From assembly GCF_051200875.1 (NCBI RefSeq), contig NZ_CP195191.1, positions 3,844,001 to 3,908,000 on the forward strand: 64,000 nucleotides of DNA. The letters run 5' to 3'. Source of the stretch: Pseudotabrizicola sp051200875 (GTDB taxonomy: Bacteria > Pseudomonadota > Alphaproteobacteria > Rhodobacterales > Rhodobacteraceae). The notes beneath the pieces were generated by a model. The model was not told the DNA's origin and did no database searches. It saw only the letters and a program-made list of their open reading frames with translations. A program made the position numbers and the translations under genes. Positions 58,249 to 64,000 of this stretch are shown piece by piece (within the stretch, counting starts at the first letter, position 1; each line of letters starts with the position of its first letter).

Positions 58249-60138
58249 ATGAAAGATTTCGCGTCTGCCGCGGATGTAAGGGCTATTGAAGCCGAAATGG
58301 CTTGGGCCGATCGCCCGATTGCCAAAACGATGCACGAGTTCATCGGGCAAACGGCTTCGAAACATGCCTCACGCCTTGCGATCAGCTATCAGCTTTTTTC
58401 CGACCCAACCTCGCTTTCCAAGTCTCTGACCTGGCAAGAACTGCATGGCAAGGTCACGCAGGCGGCAAACCTGTTCCGCAGCCTTGGTGTCACGGAAAAC
58501 GATGTCGTTGCCTATGTCCTTCCCAACTGCCTTGAAACCGCTGTTACTCTTTTGGGCGGCGCTGTTGCGGGCATCGTGAACCCGATCAACCCGCTTCTCG
58601 AACCCGAACAGATCAGCGCCATCCTGCGCGAGACAAAGGCAAAGGTGGTCGTAACGCTCAGGGCCTTCCCCAAAACCGACGTGCCGCAAAAGGTGGCCGA
58701 GGCGGTGCGTCATGCGCCCAACGTCAAGACGGTGCTTGAAGTTGATCTCGTGCCCTACCTGTCAGGTGCAAAGAAATTCATCGTGCCGCTCATTCGGCCC
58801 AAGAACCCGCTGCACCATGCGGCCAATGTCAAATCCTTCTCGGCCGAGATGAAAAAGCAGCCCGCCGACCGGCTTACCTTCGAGGACAAGAAGGCCGACC
58901 GGGTTGCCGCCTATTTCCACACCGGCGGGACAACAGGCATGCCAAAGGTCGCCCAGCACAAGGTCTCGGGCATGATCTACAATGGCTGGCTGGGGCAGCA
59001 ACTGCTGTTTACGGAAAAAGACAGCATCATGTGCCCACTGCCCCTGTTCCACGTCTTTGCGGCCTACCCGATCCTGATGTCCGTCATCGCGTCGGGCTGC
59101 TCGGTGGTCTTCCCAACACCTGCCGGCTATCGGGGCGAAGGTGTCTTCGACAATCTGTGGAAACTGATTGAACGCTACAAGAACACTTACCTGATCACCG
59201 TTCCCACGGCGCTTTCTGCCCTGATGCAGCGTCCGATCAATGCCGATATTTCCACACTCAAGAACGCGTTCTCCGGCTCGGCTCCGCTGCCGATCGAACT
59301 TTACAACCGGTTCAAAAAGGAAACCGGGATCGAAATCGTCGAGGGCTATGGCCTGACCGAATGCACTTGCCTTGTGTCGATCAACCCACCCGGCGGAACC
59401 AAGAAAATCGGCTCTGTGGGTCTGCCCTTCCCCTACACCCATGTCCGCATCCTGATGCAGACACCGGATGGGTTCCGCGAATGCGCAACCGACGAAATCG
59501 GGGAAATCTGCGTGGCCAATCCCGGCGTCTTTGAAGGCTCGACCTATACCGAGGCCGACAAAAACAAGGATCTTTTCGCCGAGGGTCGCTTCCTGAGGAC
59601 GGGCGATCTTGGACGGATTGATGCCGAAGGCTATCTCTTCATCACGGGTCGGGCCAAGGATCTCATCATCCGGGGCGGTCACAACATCGACCCTGCGATC
59701 ATCGAAGAGGCGCTGATGGGCCATGACGCTGTCGCCTTTGTCGGGGCCATTGGCCAGCCCGACGCCCATTCCGGCGAATTGCCCTGCGCCTATGTCGAAT
59801 TGGTCAAAGGGGCGACGGCGACGGTCGAAGACCTGATGACCTATGCAAACCAGCATATCCACGAACGCGCGGCCCTGCCGAAATACATCGAGGTTCTGTC
59901 AGAACTGCCGAAAACCGCTGTCGGCAAGGTCTTCAAACCCGATCTACGCCGCATGGCGATCACGCGTATCTATGACGCGGCTCTGGCTAAAGCCGGCATC
60001 CCGGCGACTGTGACCAGCGTCGCCGAGGACAAGAAACGCGGCCTCGTCGCCAAGCTGACCAAGACCGGCCCGGCCGAGGATGACAAAGTGCGCGAGGTTC
60101 TGGGCGGCTTCACCAACCAATGGGATTGGGCCGAGTAA
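58249..60138 (+). CDS. Acyl-CoA synthetase (AMP-binding)
   Basis: This 629-residue adenylate-forming enzyme has P-loop AYFHTGGTTGMPKVAQHK, A5 EGYGLTECTC, A7 FLRTGDLGRIDAEGYLFITGRAKDLIIRGGHNIDP and A10 Lys in KTAVGKVFKPDLR. It activates a carboxylic acid with CoA. The N-terminal region and overall length suit medium/long-chain or fatty-acid-type synthetases. Monocistronic, with a terminator following. There is no link by sequence to the ben/cat island. Confidence 0.9.
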   Translation: MKDFASAADVRAIEAEMAWADRPIAKTMHEFIGQTASKHASRLAISYQLFSDPTSLSKSLTWQELHGKVTQAANLFRSLGVTENDVVAYVLPNCLETAVTLLGGAVAGIVNPINPLLEPEQISAILRETKAKVVVTLRAFPKTDVPQKVAEAVRHAPNVKTVLEVDLVPYLSGAKKFIVPLIRPKNPLHHAANVKSFSAEMKKQPADRLTFEDKKADRVAAYFHTGGTTGMPKVAQHKVSGMIYNGWLGQQLLFTEKDSIMCPLPLFHVFAAYPILMSVIASGCSVVFPTPAGYRGEGVFDNLWKLIERYKNTYLITVPTALSALMQRPINADISTLKNAFSGSAPLPIELYNRFKKETGIEIVEGYGLTECTCLVSINPPGGTKKIGSVGLPFPYTHVRILMQTPDGFRECATDEIGEICVANPGVFEGSTYTEADKNKDLFAEGRFLRTGDLGRIDAEGYLFITGRAKDLIIRGGHNIDPAIIEEALMGHDAVAFVGAIGQPDAHSGELPCAYVELVKGATATVEDLMTYANQHIHERAALPKYIEVLSELPKTAVGKVFKPDLRRMAITRIYDAALAKAGIPATVTSVAEDKKRGLVAKLTKTGPAEDDKVREVLGGFTNQWDWAE

Positions 60139-60163
60139 GCGCCTCGAAGCTTGTTACACCATA

Positions 60164-60193
60164 AGGGCCGCCCCTAACCGGGCGGCCCTTTTT
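60164..60193 (+). terminator. Rho-independent terminator after acyl-CoA synthetase
   Basis: AGGGCCGCCC pairs with GGGCGGCCCT around a 6-nt loop, followed by a T-run (TTTTTC). Confidence 0.9.
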
Positions 60194-60210
60194 CTTCCTG
60201 TGCTCAGACC

Positions 60211-60232
60211 TTTATCTTGGTCAAAATATCCC
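60211..60232 (+). repeat. Dispersed TTTATCTTGG motif, copy 2
   Basis: TTTATCTTGGTCAAAATATC followed by CCGGGGGG and then a 9-bp hairpin CCCCTTCGC GCAA GCGAAGGGG at 60242-60263. Same element type as 50783 and 61931. Confidence 0.6.
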
Positions 60233-60280
60233 GGGGGGAGGCCCCTTCGCGCAAGCGAAGGGGGCAGGGGGCTGACCCCC

Positions 60281-60970
60281 CTAGACCCGGTGCAACCTAT
60301 GGAACATATGGGTAAACGTCGCCGCCCCCAGCACGGGGATCAACAGGTTGACCAGCGGCACCGACAAAGGCGCGGCCATCAGCACCCCTGCCATCCAGAT
60401 CTTGCCCGCATGTGCAGACCGCAAGTCCTTTGCGCCCTGCCGACCCAACCGCCGCGCCGCAACCATGGTGAAATATTCCCGTCCCAACAGGAAACCGTTC
60501 ACGGCCCAAAAGACCACCGGAATAAACGGCCCTGCAAAGCCGTAAAGCAGGATCGCCCCGGCGTTGACCGCAATCAAAAGCCCAAAGAAATTCAGGCTTT
60601 CTACCAGATTGTCTAGGAACGCCATACGCTTGACTGGCGGCAGCGACGGGTAATGCCGATCCTCCACCGCCTGTGCCACATCTTCCAGAAAGAACCCGGT
60701 AAAGGCCGACGCCACCGGCATCATCAGAAACACCGACAGCCCGATCATGAACAGCGCCGAACCCCAGGACAAAAGCGTGTCCACCCCCCCGACTGGCCCG
60801 ACAAAGGGGATCTCGATCACCTCGGGCGTGGCCCACTGGATGAACAGCAGAAACAGCGCGTAAACCCCCACCAGCAGGGCCAGGGACAACAAGACGCCAA
60901 TCCAAAGAACCCGCCGAAACCGCCGGTCGCCCAATTGCCCAAGCGCCTTCAGGAAATCACCGAAAATCAT
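60281..60970 (-). CDS. EI24 domain-containing membrane protein (CysZ-like)
   Basis: This 229-residue integral membrane protein has the EI24/CysZ architecture: about four to five helices with two broken, long hydrophobic hairpins. Segments seen are SWGSALFMIGLSVFLMMPVASAFTGFFLEDVAQAVEDRHYP, LLYGFAGPFIPVVFWAVNGFLLGREYFTMVAARRLG and PLSVPLVNLLIPVLGAATFTHMFHRL. CysZ mediates sulphate uptake in E. coli; many alphaproteobacterial homologues are uncharacterised. The nitroreductase gene lies 3 bp upstream in the same direction. Confidence 0.85.
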   Translation of the reverse strand: MIFGDFLKALGQLGDRRFRRVLWIGVLLSLALLVGVYALFLLFIQWATPEVIEIPFVGPVGGVDTLLSWGSALFMIGLSVFLMMPVASAFTGFFLEDVAQAVEDRHYPSLPPVKRMAFLDNLVESLNFFGLLIAVNAGAILLYGFAGPFIPVVFWAVNGFLLGREYFTMVAARRLGRQGAKDLRSAHAGKIWMAGVLMAAPLSVPLVNLLIPVLGAATFTHMFHRLHRV

Positions 60971-60973
60971 CGC

Positions 60974-61546
60974 TCAGGCCCAGCTCACAACCTTCGACAA
61001 ATCGGGCCGCGGCCGATCCGGCGGCACGACGGGCGCAGTCGCGATATGAATGATCCCCGCCACAGTTTCTGCGCCCTCGCATCCAAAGGCGCGCGCACAG
61101 AACTCTGCATCATGCGCGGGCCAGCCGGTCAGCCAGCACGCGCCCCAGCCTGCCGCCGTCGCCGCAGAAACGATGTTCATGCACAGGGCACCAGCCGACA
61201 AGACCTGCTCCGCTGCCGGCATCTTTTCCACCGGCTTCGGGCTTGAAATCACCACCACCGCCAATTGCCCAAGATCATATTGCCCGCGCCCCTTGGCCAC
61301 TTTCTCGGCATCGCCCCCCAATTCCAGCGCCCGCGCCTCTGCCAGATCGGCCAACCGCGCCATCGCGGCCCGGTCCACCACAATCAACCGCCACGGCTCC
61401 AGCTTGCCATGATCCGGCACCCGCAAGGCGACAGTCAAAATCTCTTCCAACTCGGCCCGCGACGGCACCGGGGTGATAAAGGTCTTTGCTGGCAAGGACC
61501 TGCGGCTGGCCATAAAATCGAAAGCGGCCTGATTGCGTTCGGGCAT
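60974..61546 (-). CDS. Nitroreductase family protein
   Basis: This 190-residue FMN-dependent nitroreductase has FMASRRSLPAKTFITPVPSRAELEEILTVALRVPDHGKLEPWRLIVV (FMN-binding SRRS and R-P region), and AAEQVLSAGALCMNIVSAATAAGWGACWLTGWPAHD near the second FMN contact. Similar small nitroreductases (YdjA type) are common; physiological substrate unknown. In operon with EI24 (3-bp gap). Confidence 0.9.
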   Translation of the reverse strand: MPERNQAAFDFMASRRSLPAKTFITPVPSRAELEEILTVALRVPDHGKLEPWRLIVVDRAAMARLADLAEARALELGGDAEKVAKGRGQYDLGQLAVVVISSPKPVEKMPAAEQVLSAGALCMNIVSAATAAGWGACWLTGWPAHDAEFCARAFGCEGAETVAGIIHIATAPVVPPDRPRPDLSKVVSWA

Positions 61547-61665
61547 GAACTACTCCTGTGTCTTTGCGCCAAAGCTAAGCATTCGCCGCCCCGATTGCCA
61601 GAGACCATCCGCGCCGCTTGCAGCCTTGCCATGCCACGGCTAAGCCCAACTGCAGGAGGCACATC

Positions 61666-61920
61666 ATGTCCAAAGGCTCGCACGCCGATCTTGCCCAGCC
61701 CGGTGCCGAATTTTCGGTTCGCGCCACGCCTCGGGCGCGCAAACCCGGCCTTTCGTTCGAGGACGGCACCTTCCGCATCGCCGTCACCGCCCCGGCGGAT
61801 GAGGGTCGCGCCAACGCTGCCGTGACCGAAGCCCTCGCCACGGCCCTTGGCGTGGCCAAAACCCGACTGACCCTGATCCGTGGGGCCACGGCACGCGACA
61901 AAACCTTCCGCCTCGACTAA
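61666..61920 (+). CDS. DUF167 (YggU) family protein
   Basis: This 84-residue protein has the DUF167 fold signature APADEGRANAAVTEALATALGVAKTRLTLIRGATARDKTFRL. Start 61666 (MSKGSHADLAQP) follows CAGGAGG 7 bp upstream. Conserved bacterial family of unknown function, here on its own and divergent from the nitroreductase gene. Confidence 0.88.
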   Translation: MSKGSHADLAQPGAEFSVRATPRARKPGLSFEDGTFRIAVTAPADEGRANAAVTEALATALGVAKTRLTLIRGATARDKTFRLD

Positions 61921-61930
61921 GGCGCTTACC

Positions 61931-61952
61931 TTTATCTTGGCGAAAATATCCC
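61931..61952 (+). repeat. Dispersed TTTATCTTGG motif, copy 3
   Basis: TTTATCTTGGCGAAAATATC followed by CCTGGGG, then the hairpin GCGGCTTG/CAAGCCGC (61962-61985) and AGGGGGC/GCCCCCT. Same layout as the copy at 60211. Confidence 0.6.
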
Positions 61953-62029
61953 TGGGGATCAGCGGCTTGGCCTTGGTCAAGCCGCGTTAAAGGGGGCAGA
62001 GCCCCCTTGCCGCGTCATTTGGGAAAGCC

Positions 62030-62272
62030 TCAGTCCTTCTTGGGCCGCTCCAGCCGATAGCTGCCCTCCGGCAGATCCAAGGCCGCCGCCAGATCGCTCA
62101 ACTGTGTCATCGACAGTGACACACGCACAACCTCGCCCGTCATGGCATCTTCCTGCTCCAAGACGACGCAATCGTCAAAGGCCAAGATGGTGACATCTTC
62201 CATCAAACCGTCATGACCCTCGTCAATCAGGGTAATCACGGTCGAGTCGAATTCGTGTTCTATGGTAAACAT
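62030..62272 (-). CDS. 80-residue conserved-type hypothetical protein
   Basis: An acidic beta-rich small protein (MFTIEHEFDSTVITLIDEGHDG, then EDVTILAFDDCVVLEQED, ending LPEGSYRLERPKKD). I believe similar proteins occur next to hisD-like genes in Rhodobacterales but know no function. It is 47 bp beyond the HisD-like stop, on the same strand. Confidence 0.7.
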   Translation of the reverse strand: MFTIEHEFDSTVITLIDEGHDGLMEDVTILAFDDCVVLEQEDAMTGEVVRVSLSMTQLSDLAAALDLPEGSYRLERPKKD

Positions 62273-62319
62273 GGGACCATCGTGAAAGGGTTTCGGACGG
62301 GCGGCAAGAGGAATTACGC

Positions 62320-63627
62320 TCAGGACCGCATGTTGCTTTGCAGCCGCAGCGCCGCAGCGCGGCGATGGCCCTCCAAAGTTTCCGAGGCACTTTGGCGGCA
62401 GGCCGGTGGGGCGACGGCCCGCACGGCCTCATCCGTCAACCATTGATGGGTGCAAATCTTGACATAGGACCCAACCCAAAGCCCGCCGGTATAGCGGCCC
62501 GCGCCCATCGTCGGCAGGGTGTGATTGGTGCCGCAGCATTTGTCGGAATAAACGACGCTCGCCCGCTCGCCGATGAAAAGCGATCCGTAATTCGTCAGCT
62601 TCCCCGCCGTGGCATGGGGGTCGCGGGTATGTACCTGCAAATGTTCGGCCGCGATGTGCTCGGAATAGGCGATCATCGCCTCTTCACTGGCGCAAAGCAC
62701 AACCTCGCCGTAATCGCGCCAAGCCACGCCAGCGACCTGCGCGGTGGACAGGGTCGCCAGTTGCGCCTCCACCTCGGTCAGCACAGCCTCGGCCAAGGCG
62801 CGGTCGGTGGTGATCAGGCCAACCCGCGTCCGCACATCATGTTCGGCCTGCGCCAAAAGGTCGGTTGCCACCACTTCGGCCCGCGCGGTCTCATCGGCAA
62901 CGATATAAATCTCGGATGGCCCCGCCAAGGCGTCGATCCCGACCTGACCAAAAACCTGCCGCTTCGCCTCATTCACATAGGCATTCCCCGGACCCATGAT
63001 CTTGTCCACGGCAGGCACGCTTTCCGTGCCAAAGGCCATCGCCGCAATCGCCTGCGCACCCCCGATGCGGAAGATCCGGTCCGCGCCGGACAGGTGGCAA
63101 CCTGCAATCATCGCCTCATGGGCATTCGGCGGCAGGCAGGCGATCACCTCCTTGCAGCCAGCGACCTTGGCTGGAACCAAGGTCATGATCGGGGCCGAAA
63201 GCAGCGGATAGCGCCCGCCGGGAACATAACAGCCCACCGTGCGGATCGGGATCACGCGATGGCCCAGATGCAGGCCGGGCAGGGGTTCCACTTCCAAAGG
63301 CAGGATCGTTTTCAACTGCGCCTCGGCAAAGGCGCGCACATTGGCAATGGCGAATTCCGTGTCGGCGCGCGTTTGCGGGTCCAATTTGGCGACAGCGGCT
63401 GCGCGTTCCTCTGCCGTGACCTCAAAGCGCTCGGGCGCGACGCCGTCAAAGCGCTGCGAAAGCCTGCGCAAAGCGGCATCGCCGCCGGCGCGGACATCGG
63501 CCAACACAGCTTTCACCGTCTCGGCAATCGCACCGCTTTCGACCGCCTCGTCGCGGGATGGGGCTTTGATATGGGTGATCTGGTCGGCATAGCGGGCAAT
63601 CAGCGCAGACATGGAATGGGCTTTCAT
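62320..63627 (-). CDS. Histidinol dehydrogenase-family protein (HisD paralogue)
   Basis: This 435-residue Zn/NAD dehydrogenase of the HisD family has VPGGRYPLLSAPIMTLVPAKVAGCKEV, GGAQAIAAMAFGTESVPAVDKIMGPGNAYVNEAKRQVFG, DALAGPSEIYIVADETARAEVVATDLLAQAEHD. The C-terminus PTMGAGRYTGGLWVGSYVKICTHQWLTDEAV differs from biosynthetic HisD (which has a SSGLS region there) and resembles paralogues such as sulfopropanediol 3-dehydrogenase. No his genes adjoin. I use the ATG at 63627 with GAGAGA upstream; 63612 is an alternative. Confidence 0.85.
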   Translation of the reverse strand: MKAHSMSALIARYADQITHIKAPSRDEAVESGAIAETVKAVLADVRAGGDAALRRLSQRFDGVAPERFEVTAEERAAAVAKLDPQTRADTEFAIANVRAFAEAQLKTILPLEVEPLPGLHLGHRVIPIRTVGCYVPGGRYPLLSAPIMTLVPAKVAGCKEVIACLPPNAHEAMIAGCHLSGADRIFRIGGAQAIAAMAFGTESVPAVDKIMGPGNAYVNEAKRQVFGQVGIDALAGPSEIYIVADETARAEVVATDLLAQAEHDVRTRVGLITTDRALAEAVLTEVEAQLATLSTAQVAGVAWRDYGEVVLCASEEAMIAYSEHIAAEHLQVHTRDPHATAGKLTNYGSLFIGERASVVYSDKCCGTNHTLPTMGAGRYTGGLWVGSYVKICTHQWLTDEAVRAVAPPACRQSASETLEGHRRAAALRLQSNMRS

Positions 63628-63773
63628 TTTGGGGTCTCTCGCAGGGCAGGCTGGCAGAAGCCCAAGGCCGCCTCAATCCCAAACGCGACATGCACCATCG
63701 CGTGAGCCGCTCTTTTCCCCGCCGCCCATCCTGCTATCCTGCCTCAAACAATAAGAAGAGTCGCAGCAGAACC

Positions 63774-64000
63774 ATGCGTATCGTCCTCATCGCCTTCGCG
63801 CTGGCCGCTGGCCTGTCCGCCTGTGTGCCTGTCAGCCCCGGCGCGATGCAGCCGCAGGCCCCGGCCTATCCAACCGATGGCCAGCTTTCACCCGAAGAGG
63901 CCGCGCAGAATTTCGTCTCGGTCGTCGATGTGCTGGAACCCGTCGCCGAACAGGTCTGCCGCGAAACCCGGCCCCGGGCGAATTGCGACTTTCTGATCGT
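63774..64000 (+). CDS. Lipoprotein, N-terminal part (probably M48-family metalloprotease), cut by window end
   Basis: It begins MRIVLIAFALAAGLSACVPV, a lipoprotein signal peptide with lipobox LSAC, then a Pro-rich linker and EEAAQNFVSVVDVLEPVAEQVCRE, then NCDFLIV at the window edge. This opening resembles the lipoprotein M48 metalloproteases of Rhodobacteraceae, but the HExxH motif lies beyond the window. No stop is seen. Confidence 0.6.
   Translation, partial: MRIVLIAFALAAGLSACVPVSPGAMQPQAPAYPTDGQLSPEEAAQNFVSVVDVLEPVAEQVCRETRPRANCDFLI

Noticed and set aside
1..64000. CRISPR array
   Set aside because: No regularly spaced direct repeats were seen by eye; the short GCGCACCC runs near 30160 are low-complexity coding-like sequence.

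Overview
The window looks like chromosomal or large-replicon DNA of a Rhodobacteraceae-type alphaproteobacterium. The evidence is high GC, close resemblance of the bhcBCD products to the Paracoccus beta-hydroxyaspartate enzymes, a benzoate/beta-ketoadipate gene set, Rhodobacterales-style small proteins and many IS remnants. The species cannot be named from this sequence alone.

Layout. (1) 1-2.8 kb is an insertion-sequence graveyard: a broken IS110 transposase, a DUF3489 gene cut by an apparently intact 1.2 kb IS3-family element, then IS3 and IS630 remnants. (2) 3.1-29.0 kb is a 26 kb catabolic island that reads as one programme for hippurate (benzoylglycine). It has a TRAP transporter, an M20 amidohydrolase (hippurate hydrolase type) and a MarR regulator. 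A glycine riboswitch precedes a DadA-like FAD dehydrogenase and bhcB-bhcC-bhcD. Then come catB, benABCD, a five-gene Liv-type ABC transporter, a BenM/CatR-like LysR regulator, catA, a putative enol-lactonase, a BKACE (DUF849) enzyme and a 3-oxoacid CoA-transferase. (3) 29.0-35 kb is phage- or plasmid-derived DNA with HTH proteins, a DUF6362 protein and inverted repeats, ending in a truncated integrase joined to the back half of a SNF2-type helicase. (4) 35.1-37.3 kb is an integrase fragment fused in frame to a CHAT protease-like protein. (5) 37.3-42.3 kb holds a DUF2059 protein, tRNA-Ser(CGA), an IS5 remnant, a GSCFA/alpha-beta hydrolase pair and pirin. (6) 42.4-50.7 kb is a second catabolic cluster (GntR, DapA-like aldolase, aldehyde dehydrogenase, ProC-like reductase, FAD oxidoreductase, MttB-family methyltransferase, enolase-superfamily enzyme) whose substrate I cannot name. 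(7) 50.8-56.1 kb is a reverse-strand run of MFS exporter, three alpha/beta hydrolases, a Ser/Thr dehydratase and a haloacid dehalogenase. (8) 56.3-64 kb is ordinary chromosome: MsbA-type ABC exporter, acyl-CoA synthetase, EI24, nitroreductase, DUF167, a HisD paralogue and the start of an M48-type lipoprotein.

How the main island seems to work (inference from gene content). Hippurate is imported and cleaved to benzoate plus glycine. Benzoate goes through BenABCD to catechol, then CatA/CatB and an enol-lactonase to 3-oxoadipate, which BKACE plus CoA-transferase could finish without a PcaF thiolase. Glycine would bind the riboswitch and be partly oxidised to glyoxylate by the DadA-like enzyme. 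BhcC condenses glycine and glyoxylate, BhcB dehydrates the product and BhcD reduces it to aspartate. This gives a linear glycine-to-aspartate route with no BhcA aminotransferase in the window. Four copies of a 16-bp inverted repeat, GGTAT-N6-ATACC (one with a single mismatch), lie at 7340, 12723, 25202 and 25281. They precede the hydrolase/marR pair, catB, catA and the enol-lactonase operon, tying the island into one candidate regulon. No catC and no thiolase are visible.
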